The notes under the pieces are model-generated. The model had not been told where the DNA came from and made no database searches. It saw only the letters and a list, made by a program, of their open reading frames with translations. From assembly GCF_002583555.1 (NCBI RefSeq), contig NZ_BEGX01000028.1, positions 1 through 64,000 of the forward strand: a stretch of DNA of 64,000 bases, given 5' to 3'. Positions 1 through 6,917 of the stretch are shown here, piece after piece. Both the position numbers and the translations under genes were made by a program. The number at the start of each line of letters is the position of its first letter. Position 1 is the first letter of the stretch. The stretch is from Pseudonocardia sp. N23 (GTDB taxonomy: Bacteria; Actinomycetota; Actinomycetes; Mycobacteriales; Pseudonocardiaceae).

Positions 1-535
1 CCGGTGCTGTGTTGCCTGCCAGGGCCTGCCGTGCTGTGGAGATTCGGAGGGGAGATCCGGTAGCCGCCGGACTCCCCTCCCCCACACCCCTTGCGGACGT
101 GGGTGTCTGGGACATGCGGTGGGCATCGGCGCGCCACCGCCGCGCCGTCTCGCGGACGACTCCGAAGCGGCGCATCAACTCCGACGCATCCGTCCCCGCC
201 GCAGCGGCTTGCCGACCTGCGGCGGCGCGTTCGCGCTGCCCGTCCGGCGGCAGCAGACTGGCCCGCACGTCCTGTAGCTCGACACCGCGGCGGCGGCGCA
301 GGCTGGAGCGTTCTGCTGGTGTGGTGCCGCCGGCGATCCCGTCCGGGAGCGCGCGCAGCGCGTAGTCCAGGCATTGGGCGAGGACGGGGCAGCCTGCGCA
401 CACCCGCTTCGCCGCGGTGACCTGCCGGTCGAACGCCGTGCCTCGGTCGGTCTCGGGGAAGAACAGGTCTGGGTCGACCTGCACGCACAGCGCATCGGCG
501 TGCCAGTTGCGAACCTCGTGGTGTGCGGCGGTCAT
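1..535 (-). CDS. WhiB-family iron-sulfur regulator, partial (runs off left edge)
   Basis: WhiB-like protein read from an ATG at 535, open for 178 codons to the window edge without a stop. WhiB proteins bind a [4Fe-4S] cluster and act with the housekeeping sigma factor. The four cysteines are visible at residues 17, 46, 49 and 55 (C-x28-C-x2-C-x5-C), followed by a glycine turn DGIAGGTT where the family has its GVWGG-type motif. A long arginine-rich C-terminal extension contains a possible second HTH around RRFGVVRETARRW. The start has a GGGAG-type ribosome site and overlaps the upstream membrane-protein gene by ATGA, so the two are probably translationally coupled. WhiB genes of this kind are common cargo of actinomycete integrative elements. 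The exact subfamily and the C-terminus cannot be determined here. Confidence 0.8.
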   Translation of the reverse strand, partial: MTAAHHEVRNWHADALCVQVDPDLFFPETDRGTAFDRQVTAAKRVCAGCPVLAQCLDYALRALPDGIAGGTTPAERSSLRRRRGVELQDVRASLLPPDGQRERAAAGRQAAAAGTDASELMRRFGVVRETARRWRADAHRMSQTPTSARGVGEGSPAATGSPLRISTARQALAGNTAP

Positions 536-768
536 CCGACCGCTCCCGAACCCGCAGGCGCCTGGTGCGTCAGGGCGGGAGTGGTCGAGTCGTCGACCGT
601 CGACAGGAACGACGCCACAGCCTCCGGCAACCCCTGACCCGCCGGTGTCGCGACGAACATCACCAGCGCGACCAGCGAGAACACCACTGCGCCCGCCGGC
701 ACCCGGCACTTCGCGCAGATCACCGCACCGACGATCGCGAACAGAATCAACACGCCAACGCTGCTCAT
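532..768 (-). CDS. Small two-TM membrane protein of the integrated element
   Basis: A 78-residue protein with two hydrophobic stretches (about residues 4-22 and 27-45) and a polar alanine/threonine-rich tail. It has no enzymatic motif and I do not recognise a named family. Its stop overlaps the whiB start by 4 bp and its start overlaps the stop of the excisionase-like gene by 4 bp, so it lies inside a tightly coupled three-gene operon. Small membrane proteins of this size are frequent in actinomycete conjugative elements (Spd-like spread proteins), but a transfer role is only an inference from context. Confidence 0.6.
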   Translation of the reverse strand: MSSVGVLILFAIVGAVICAKCRVPAGAVVFSLVALVMFVATPAGQGLPEAVASFLSTVDDSTTPALTHQAPAGSGAVG

Positions 769-1025
769 GCCGTCGTCCCAGCGTCAGCGACCCACGTGCC
801 GGCGTCGACGACCGTTCGCTCGGCCACTGCGGCCTCAACCATCGCATCGACGGCCTTCGCCGGCACGATCAGCCTGCCGCGGATTCGCACCGCCGGGAAC
901 TCACCGGCGGCGATCGCCCGGTAGACCGTCATCGTCGACATTCCGAAGATCTCTGCAACCTCGGCAACGCTGTAGAACCGTGGCGCACCCGTCGCTCCTT
1001 GGCTCGCCATCTTGAGACCTCGCAT
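765..1025 (-). CDS. Excisionase-family HTH DNA-binding protein
   Basis: An 86-residue protein with a MerR/excisionase-type winged helix (FYSVAEVAEIFGMSTMTVYR, then a basic wing around VRIRGRLIVPAKAVDAM). This class is typical of Xis proteins and of small regulators in integrative elements. The reading frame extends to an ATG at 1046. I place the start at the ATG at 1025 because a GGAG ribosome site stands 6 bases before it. It heads the operon with the membrane protein and whiB and is divergent from the XRE gene. It could be the directionality factor for the integrase at 3519-5339, or only a repressor; the sequence alone cannot decide. Confidence 0.72.
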   Translation of the reverse strand: MRGLKMASQGATGAPRFYSVAEVAEIFGMSTMTVYRAIAAGEFPAVRIRGRLIVPAKAVDAMVEAAVAERTVVDAGTWVADAGTTA

Positions 1026-1051
1026 CGTCGCTCCGTTTCTATACATGTTGG

Positions 1052-1061
1052 GTACATGTAC
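1052..1061. promoter_or_regulatory. Palindromic operator candidate upstream of the xis-like operon
   Basis: Perfect 10-bp palindrome GTACATGTAC, with a related TACATG half 8 bases closer to the gene (1042-1047), placed 27 bases upstream of the chosen start at 1025. The region is AT-rich compared with its surroundings, as expected of a promoter. Which protein binds is unknown; the XRE or GntR regulator of the same element are candidates. Confidence 0.45.
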
Positions 1062-1147
1062 TACATAAGGTAGGTACGAGAGGGAGCCCTGTCAACGCCC
1101 GCCATCTCGTGCTCCCCAAGGTTGCTGGAGTGCGCGGGGTCGACGAC

Positions 1148-1177
1148 AGATGACGCGGGGTGACGCGAGATGACGCG
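1148..1177. repeat. Three tandem 10-bp repeats in the divergent control region
   Basis: Three head-to-tail units AGATGACGCG, GGGTGACGCG and AGATGACGCG share TGACGCG at an exact 10-bp period, putting them on one face of the helix. They lie between the divergent excisionase-like and XRE genes, about 70 bp before the XRE start, and look like iterated operator sites of an element-encoded regulator. Confidence 0.5.
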
Positions 1178-1246
1178 GAGGGCGGATCAGGGTTGATTCC
1201 TGCAGCTCAAGGCGTCATCGTGATCATTAAGGCGAACGGGGGGACG

Positions 1247-2368
1247 ATGCTGAGCCAACTGGCGCAAGCACGTGCCGAACGAGGCTGGAAGAAGGCGCGC
1301 CTGCTGCACGAGTTGCGAAACGCTGCCGCACGCCGCGGCGAGACCCTCCCCAAGGACGAGAGCCTGAGCCGCAGAGTCGCGATCTGGGAGAACCAAGGCG
1401 GAGCGGTCGGCGACTTCTATCGCGACCTCCTTTGCGAGGTCTACGACCAATCCGCAGCCGAGCTCGGCATCACCGACACCGCGGCGCTCCCATCTCAGCC
1501 ATCAGCCGAGAACGTCTCAATGGCGGCGATCCCTCAGTTCAGCAGGCTCGACCCTGGACTCGTCGAGCTGCTGCGCGGCCAGACACAGAGCATTCGCCTG
1601 CTCGATCGACGCCTCGGCGGACAGTCGATCTTCCAACAGGCGAGAGCACACGTCGACAACGTCGAGCAGCTGGTCAGGTATGCGCTTCCGGGCGACCATC
1701 GAGACGCAGCCGCCGGTGAGCTCAGCCAGGCTGCAGCCCTCGCCGGCTGGCAGGCTCTCGACCTCGGGGACTTGGGTGAGGCGTGGAGACTCCACGAGAT
1801 CGCGACTGCGGCGGCGAGAGAGAGTGGGGACGTCGCCGCGCTCGCATATGCGCGCGCCCAGCAGGCCTACGTACTCCTCGATGGCGACCGACCGGCCGAT
1901 GCCCACACTCTCATCCTCGCCGCGCGGGAACGCCTCGACGGACCGGCGCCTCGCCATCTCCTCGCCTGGCTGCACGCCGCCGAAGGCGAGGCGCTCGCAG
2001 CACTCGGGCTACGCGACGCCGCCCTTCGAGCGCTCGACACTTCCGACGCCGCACTGCCCGACGATGTCGACGACGCGCTGCCGTATCTGATGCTCGACGC
2101 CGGCCATCTCACGCGATGGCGCGGCCACTGCCTCGCCCGGCTCGGCGAGACGTCGGCGATCGAGGACCTTGTGACCGCGCTCGACGCCATGGGCGAAGGC
2201 AACTACGGGCGCGCCGAGGTCAGCCTGCGCGTCGACCTCGCCCTCGCGCACAGCGCACGCGGGGACCTCACCGAGTCGCAGCGCCATGCTCAGCGCGCGG
2301 CCGAGCTCGCCGGCCGGACGGGGTCTGCCCGGCAAAGGCGAAGGATCGCTGAACTACTGACCGCCTGA
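1247..2368 (+). CDS. XRE-like regulator with TPR-type sensor region
   Basis: A 373-residue protein. The N-terminal 75 residues form a lambda-repressor-like DNA-binding region (LAQARAERGWKKARLLHELR, then SRRVAIWENQ). The remainder is alanine- and leucine-rich and helical, resembling the tetratricopeptide regions of actinobacterial XRE regulators that sense small peptides or partner proteins. The frame is open from 1160, but the ATG at 1247 has a purine-rich site (GGGGGGA) just before it and starts at the conserved domain. It is convergent with the NUDIX gene, the two overlapping by 15 bp. Such regulators are common in integrative elements and often control transfer genes. The regulated genes here are not known. 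Confidence 0.7.
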   Translation: MLSQLAQARAERGWKKARLLHELRNAAARRGETLPKDESLSRRVAIWENQGGAVGDFYRDLLCEVYDQSAAELGITDTAALPSQPSAENVSMAAIPQFSRLDPGLVELLRGQTQSIRLLDRRLGGQSIFQQARAHVDNVEQLVRYALPGDHRDAAAGELSQAAALAGWQALDLGDLGEAWRLHEIATAAARESGDVAALAYARAQQAYVLLDGDRPADAHTLILAARERLDGPAPRHLLAWLHAAEGEALAALGLRDAALRALDTSDAALPDDVDDALPYLMLDAGHLTRWRGHCLARLGETSAIEDLVTALDAMGEGNYGRAEVSLRVDLALAHSARGDLTESQRHAQRAAELAGRTGSARQRRRIAELLTA

Positions 2369-2962
2369 GTCGCCACGACTGCCGCTGAGGGCGAGGACAT
2401 ACAGCAGCCCCACGAGGGACCCCGAGTTCACGATGCGCCCCTTGGCAATCAGCTCCGGGACGTCCGCCAGGGTGACCCACTCGAAGCGACCCTCGTTGAC
2501 CTCGGTCGCCTCCCCGATCCGCTCCGCTCCGCGGGCGAGGAACACGTGATGGGCATTGCGGACCATGCCGATCATCGGCTCGAACGTCACGAGATGGTCG
2601 ACCGACCGAACCCGATAGCCGGTCTCCTCTTCCACCTCGCGCACGGCGGTCTCGGCGGGAGTCTCCTCGGGGTCGAGCAGGCCGCCGGGCAACTCCCAGT
2701 TCCACACGTCAGGCACGAACCGGTGCCGCCAGGCGAGGAGCACACGCTCGCCTGCGTCGTCCAGTACGACCGTCATTGCAGCCGCCGGGAGAACGACCGT
2801 GTGGTGTTCGAAGCGCTCGCCCGACGGCATGGAGATGTCGGCAAGGCCGACCGTCACCCACTCGTTCTCATAGACCGGTTGCTCGCTGTGCACGATCCAC
2901 CGCTGCGCCTCGTCTTCCGGCCGTGTCATGTAGGAGACGGTATCCGGCCAGATCGACATCAT
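2354..2962 (-). CDS. NUDIX hydrolase
   Basis: Hydrolase of nucleoside-diphosphate-linked compounds. The NUDIX box is complete: GGLLDPEETPAETAVREVEE followed by ETGY, matching G-x5-E-x7-RE-x2-EE-x-G. The fold resembles ADP-ribose pyrophosphatases (about 200 residues). The frame extends to a GTG at 2974, but the ATG at 2962 has GGTGGGG seven bases ahead; a further ATG at 2929 (MTRPEDE) is also possible. It sits between the double-GntR gene and the XRE gene. NUDIX genes are regular passengers in actinomycete integrative elements near the pra/korSA control genes; the substrate is unknown. Confidence 0.82.
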   Translation of the reverse strand: MMSIWPDTVSYMTRPEDEAQRWIVHSEQPVYENEWVTVGLADISMPSGERFEHHTVVLPAAAMTVVLDDAGERVLLAWRHRFVPDVWNWELPGGLLDPEETPAETAVREVEEETGYRVRSVDHLVTFEPMIGMVRNAHHVFLARGAERIGEATEVNEGRFEWVTLADVPELIAKGRIVNSGSLVGLLYVLALSGSRGDSGGQ

Positions 2963-2991
2963 GGCCGACCCCACCGAACACGACCTGATAG

Positions 2992-3432
2992 CTACCGCGG
3001 CGCCCGAAAGGCACCTGCGCCTTGGCGCACAACAACAACACCCTCGTCGACGAGTCGCTGATAGGCCTTCCTGACAGTGTTCCGCGAGACGCCGTACTCA
3101 GCAACGAGGGCAGCCTCGCTAGGGAGCACATCATCTGCTCCGAACTCTCCTCCGTCGATGCGCTGCATCAACGCTGCGGCGATCCGCTCGTACGCAGTCG
3201 AGGGAGTCGACGGACCAGCGCCGACGACGCGGCGGCCTTGTCCCGGAAGGACTTCGATCCGCCCCTCGTCGACCAACAGTGCAAGCGCCGCCCGGACCGT
3301 CCCACGCGCCACCTGGTGGCGCTCGCAGAGCGCGAGCTCCGAGGGCAGCATCTCGCCCGGTCGCAGCTCATCGCGCTCGATCGACTGGCGCAGCTCGTCG
3401 GCGATCTTGCGGTAGGTGCCGCGGGCTGCCAC
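2992..3432 (-). CDS. Tandem double-domain GntR-type regulator without effector domain
   Basis: A 146-residue protein made of two consecutive GntR winged-helix domains and nothing else. Domain 1 (about residues 4-70) has MLPSELALCERHQVARGTVR and domain 2 (about 77-146) has VLPSEAALVAEYGVSRNTVR, each followed by a short wing ending in a glycine turn. Ordinary GntR regulators carry one such domain plus an effector-binding domain. The GTG at 3432 is chosen because AGGAG stands upstream; the frame continues to 3486. It lies downstream of the integrase on the same strand. By analogy with KorSA-like repressors it may silence element genes, possibly by binding tandem operators without dimerising. That is inference. 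Confidence 0.75.
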   Translation of the reverse strand: MAARGTYRKIADELRQSIERDELRPGEMLPSELALCERHQVARGTVRAALALLVDEGRIEVLPGQGRRVVGAGPSTPSTAYERIAAALMQRIDGGEFGADDVLPSEAALVAEYGVSRNTVRKAYQRLVDEGVVVVRQGAGAFRAPR

Positions 3433-3518
3433 GTCGAGACTGCTCCTGTCGAAGGCGATGACGAGCCCGAAGGCTAACCCCACCACGCCTCACCCGTGGC
3501 GCACCTCGGCCGCGTCGG

Positions 3519-5339
3519 TCATCCCCAACGCAGGATCGCGAGCACGTCGCTGGAGCCGGGTCGGCAAACCTCGAGCTCATAGCCGCCGCTCCCGTCGGTC
3601 GTTCCGCCGCCGAAGTCGATCGCGGCGATGCTGGCCGCGTGTGACTCGAAGGAGTCCGGATCCTCGATCGAGGCTCGAACCGTGCGCGGCCGGCTTCTGA
3701 CGCCTTCGTCGCTGACCAGCGTCACAGACCAGTACGAGCCTCCGACATCCGACCTCGGAGCCGGCGCGATAGGCGCCGCCGGCTCAGCCAGGGCTGCGAG
3801 CGCGCGGACGCGAAGCCGCCGCTGCCCGTCGTTCACCAACAGCCCCCAGGACTTGGCCAGCGCGACAGCGCGGCGCGCCGTCGACAGCGAGACGTCGTGA
3901 GCGTCTGCGATCTCTTGAGCTGTAGGAGCTACAGCCCCGACCGCCAGCTCGCCGTCCTGGACCTGCTTGGCCAACGCGGCCGTGACGATCTCGTAGGGGT
4001 GCGTCGGGTTGGCCCTTGCCCATGCCGCCGTGTCAGCAGCCGTCGGCCGCTGGGGCATCCGCGCCGTCAGGCTGACGGCTGCCCGCTGATCCGCCTCCGA
4101 CACCCACGCCGCGTAGGTGCGAAGCGTCGTGATCCCGCCGCCGCTGTGCCCGAGGCGACCGGCCACCGTACGAATGTCCACGCCCGCGGCGATGAGCTCC
4201 GTTGCGGTGTAGTGCCTCAGCTTGTGCAGGTTCGTGTCGATCCCGAGCCGACTCACTAGGCGGTCGTATCGCTGTCCATAGCTATCCGGGATCAGGAAGG
4301 TCGACCCATCCGGCGCACCGGAGAAGACGAAGGAGTCCGGATCGAGAATCAAGCCCAGCGAGGCCGCTCGATCGACACGTCGCTGATAGTGCTCCTGGAG
4401 CACCGCGACGGTCTCCTTGTCGAGTGCCATCCGCCGTTGTTGATGGTTCTTCAGTTCGGCTTCGACGAGTCGACCGTGCTCCTTGCGGATCGCGTGCTCC
4501 AGCCAGAGCGTCTCTCGCCCGGGCTCCAGGTCCACAGAGGACCAGCGGACCGCACAGATCTCACCCCGTCGCGCGCCGGTCGTCATGGCCACCCAGAGCG
4601 TTGCGCCCCAGTCCGCGTCGCGCCACGCCTCGTTGAGGATTCGCGCGGCCTGCGCCGGCGACGGCGGTCGCGGCTTTCCCGCCGGCGCCGCAGGCGGCTC
4701 GCCCTGCCCGACCGGGCTAGCTCCGACCCACCGCCAGCGCACGGCCTTCCGGTAGGCGCCAGACAAGATGAAGTGCATATGCCGGACGGTCGACGCCTCG
4801 AGCGGACTGCACGTGTGTGGACGACATCGATCGTCGCACTCGTGATCGCGATCAACGCGATGGTCGATCAGCGGCCGACCGTCGCAGTGCTTCCGGCAAC
4901 GACGCAGGTCCGCATAGAACGAGTCGAGCGTGTCGGCGTCGAGAGCGCCGACCTTGAGGCGGCCGAGCTTGGGCGAGATGTGGTTGCGCACGTATCCGCG
5001 GTAGAGGTCCAGAGTGTTGGGCGCGCCGTCGAACTGGTCGAGGTACTTCGTAAGGAGCTGGTCGATCGTCGAGCTCGTGCGCGGATTGCGCCGCTCTGCG
5101 ACCTCACCGAGCATCCGCAGACGCGCAGCCTCGGCCTTCGCCGCCGCGTCTGGACCTGCCTTGATCGTCTCTCGAAGGTAGTGGCGACGCCCGCTGACCG
5201 AGTCGATCCCGGCGTAGACCGACACTCGCAGCGCACCGCTGGGCAGGGACTCGATATTGCCCTTCGCCCGCCCCTGAAGTGCCGAAGATCGTCGCGCCAC
5301 GGCATGATCGTAGCGCGCTCGCACCACGTTTGATCCCAC
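3519..5339 (-). CDS. int: Tyrosine integrase fused to a C-terminal GntR-like domain
   Basis: Site-specific recombinase of 606 residues, longer than the usual 400-450. Order: N-terminal arm domain; core-binding domain with a cysteine cluster (C148, C152, C168, C172, C177) typical of an actinobacterial integrase family; catalytic domain with R257/R258 (TTGARRGE), HKLRH at 372-376, H398 (LGHSG) and nucleophile Y409 (LRTYA). Residues 447-510 then form a GntR winged helix (APTAQEIADAHDVSLSTARR), followed by an unfamiliar region of about 90 residues. The upstream limit is a GTG at 5339; a GTG at 5300 is also plausible. The gene ends its reading toward the element interior and begins 50 bp from the tRNA-Thr 3' end, which marks that tRNA as the likely attachment site. 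Confidence 0.88.
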   Translation of the reverse strand: MGSNVVRARYDHAVARRSSALQGRAKGNIESLPSGALRVSVYAGIDSVSGRRHYLRETIKAGPDAAAKAEAARLRMLGEVAERRNPRTSSTIDQLLTKYLDQFDGAPNTLDLYRGYVRNHISPKLGRLKVGALDADTLDSFYADLRRCRKHCDGRPLIDHRVDRDHECDDRCRPHTCSPLEASTVRHMHFILSGAYRKAVRWRWVGASPVGQGEPPAAPAGKPRPPSPAQAARILNEAWRDADWGATLWVAMTTGARRGEICAVRWSSVDLEPGRETLWLEHAIRKEHGRLVEAELKNHQQRRMALDKETVAVLQEHYQRRVDRAASLGLILDPDSFVFSGAPDGSTFLIPDSYGQRYDRLVSRLGIDTNLHKLRHYTATELIAAGVDIRTVAGRLGHSGGGITTLRTYAAWVSEADQRAAVSLTARMPQRPTAADTAAWARANPTHPYEIVTAALAKQVQDGELAVGAVAPTAQEIADAHDVSLSTARRAVALAKSWGLLVNDGQRRLRVRALAALAEPAAPIAPAPRSDVGGSYWSVTLVSDEGVRSRPRTVRASIEDPDSFESHAASIAAIDFGGGTTDGSGGYELEVCRPGSSDVLAILRWG

Positions 5340-5358
5340 GAGGACTGCTCGGGGCGGG

Positions 5359-5381
5359 CCAGCAGCCCAAGGAACTGCTGG
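5359..5381. terminator. Hairpin between integrase start and tRNA-Thr
   Basis: Perfect 7-bp inverted repeat CCAGCAG/CTGCTGG around a 9-base loop, immediately beyond the 3' end of the tRNA. It could terminate the tRNA transcript or form part of the recombination site as arm or core binding structure. Confidence 0.4.
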
Positions 5382-5388
5382 TCAGGCG

Positions 5389-5412
5389 TGGAGCCGGAGG
5401 TCGGGATTGAAC
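5389..5412. other. Probable attachment site at the tRNA 3' end
   Basis: The tRNA 3' segment adjoining the integrase is the expected attachment core. A second copy of this sequence (for example the T-arm string GGTCGGGATTGAACC) was not seen elsewhere in the first 5.4 kb, so the other end of the element would lie left of the window. The exact core length cannot be set from one end. Confidence 0.45.
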
Positions 5413-5463
5413 CGACGACCTACCGCTTACAAGGCGGTTGCTCTACCACTGAGCTACACCGGC
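5389..5463 (-). tRNA. tRNA-Thr (anticodon TGT)
   Basis: A 75-base tRNA on the minus strand including an encoded CCA (TGG on the plus strand at 5389-5391). The cloverleaf is readable: acceptor pairs with one T-T mismatch, D arm GCTCAGTGGTAGAGC, anticodon loop CTTGTAA giving TGT, and T arm with GTTCAATCC. A TACGAT -10 box lies about 20 bases upstream (5483-5488 on the plus strand). The 3' end faces the integrase gene, as usual for elements that integrate into a tRNA 3' end and restore it. Confidence 0.95.
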
Positions 5464-5519
5464 AAGTGCTGGAAACCCCCGAATCGTAGTGGCCACCCCG
5501 ACTCCCCCGCGCGCCGCTA

Positions 5520-5929
5520 CCCCTGCCGCGCGATGACGCGGCGACGCCGTCGAGGAAGCATTCGAGGCCGAAGTCGAAAGTCGTCGGCGACGTCCTCGCC
5601 GAAGTCGGTGGCGGTCACGTCGAAGGCTCCGGACTCGACGACGGCGGCGAGCGCGGGACGGCGCGGGGGTCGACGACGCGGGCCAGGACGGCGCCGTAGC
5701 GGGCGCCGAAGGCGGCGGGGTCGAGGCCGTTGTCGGCGAGGGCGCCGAGGGCGGCGTCGAACCAGGCGAGGTTGTGCGGGTCGACGGGCGGGCCGGTGCG
5801 CGGAAGCGTCGCAGCCCAGAGGTGTGCGCGATACATCGCGGTGACCCCCGCGCCCAGCCCCGACGGCGGGTCGGCACGGATCGCGGGCTTCGACGTCATG
5901 ACCCAGGCACGCCGGGTGCGGGAGGTCAT
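5520..5929 (-). pseudogene. TetR-type regulator remnant, C-terminal half only
   Basis: The minus strand encodes a recognisable TetR C-terminal domain (LPRTGPPVDPHNLAWFDAAL, then GALADNGLDP) but has no N-terminal DNA-binding helix: the upstream side is occupied by the DrrA remnant. The frame is also broken. After AVLARVVDPRAV the match continues in another frame as ALAAVVESGAFDV, and then in a third as FDFGLECFLDGVAA, which resembles the usual C-terminal end of drug-exporter TetR proteins. At least two frameshifts plus the loss of the HTH make it non-functional. It probably once controlled the adjacent exporter genes. Confidence 0.7.
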
Positions 5930-6135
5930 CGTGCTGACCGGCCAGTACGCGGCTGTCGACGCGCAGCGGACCGGCCGGGAGAACCGGCGATGATCGGCAG
6001 GCTGCTGCGCCTGGGCCCGGCGCGGTGCGGCGGCGCGGACCTGCTCGACCGGTTCGATCTTCCCGACGCGGCGGACCGGCGCGTCGTCACGTACTCCGGT
6101 GGGATGCGGCGGCGCCTCTACCTGGCGATGGCATG
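5878..6135 (+). pseudogene. DrrA-like ABC exporter ATPase remnant
   Basis: A central fragment of a daunorubicin-type exporter ATPase. The first piece reads FDVMTQARRVREVIVLTGQY then AAVDAQRTGREN and hits a stop. After a frameshift near 5985 the match continues as MIGRLLRLG and FDLPDAADRRVVTYSGGMRR, the ABC signature region. The Walker A part is deleted on the left, and everything after the signature (Walker B, H-loop) is deleted on the right, where the sequence joins DrrB directly. Clearly dead. Confidence 0.75.
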
Positions 6136-6863
6136 GTCGACCGCAGCGTCCGGCTGGCCAGGCGCAACGTCGACACGATGATCATGTCGGTGGTGCTACC
6201 GCTGCTGATGACGGCCTTGTACGTCTACGTGTTCGGCGGGGCGATCGACACCGGCGCGCCTAAGTCACGTACGTGGTGCCGGGCACGATCCTGCTGTGCG
6301 CGGGGTACGGCGCCGCGTCGACGGCAATGGCGGTGGCGGTGGCGGTGGCCGACGACACGGACAGCGGCATGATCGACCGGCTGCGGTCGATGCCGTTGCA
6401 GGTGTCGGCGACCTGACGGGCCACGTCGCGGCGAGTGTGGCGCGCAACGCGGTCGCGACGACCGTCGTCGTGCCGGCGGCACTCGCGATGGGGTTCCGGC
6501 CGACGGCGACGTCGCTCGACTGGCTGCTCGCGGCCGGGCTGGTGCTGCTGTACGTGCTGGCGCTGTCGTGGCCGGCCGCGGGCCTCGGGGCGCTGGCGCG
6601 CAGCGTCGAGTCGGCCGGCGCGCTCAGCTTCGTGATGTTGTTCCTGCTCAGTCTGAGCAGCGCGTTCGTTCCGGCGGAGACCATTCCCGCGGTGCTGCGC
6701 GCGATCGGCGACCACCAGCCGGTCACGCCGATCATCCGCGGGCTGCTGACGGGGAACGCCGATCGGGTCGGCGGGCTGGATCGGGCCGGTGTGGGCTGTC
6801 GGGCGGCTCGTGTCGTCGTTCGTGTTCGCGGTCTCGTGCTACCGCCGACGCACCCGCCGGTGA
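6133..6863 (+). pseudogene. DrrB-like ABC exporter permease remnant with frameshifts
   Basis: An ABC-2 type permease that can be followed almost end to end only by changing frame. It starts MVDRSVRLARRNVDTMIMSV and GGAIDTG, shifts near 6262 to YVVPGTILLCAGYGAASTAM and DDTDSGMIDRLRSMPLQVSA, shifts near 6414 to LTGHVAASVARNAVATTVVV and LFLLSLSSAFVPAETIPAVL, and shifts again near 6775 to RLVSSFVFAVSCYRRRTRR with a stop at 6861-6863. Three frameshifts in an otherwise nearly full-length gene point to fairly recent decay. It is the partner of the DrrA remnant. Confidence 0.78.
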
Positions 6864-6917
6864 GCAGGCCCCTACCCTGGCCGACGTGCCCGTGACCGTC
6901 GTCCCCCGCCGCTGACC

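Noticed and set aside
6296..6895. A 199-codon plus-strand frame as an intact membrane gene
   Set aside because: Only its middle is DrrB-like; its start and end are frameshifted tails, so the locus is better described as a pseudogene.
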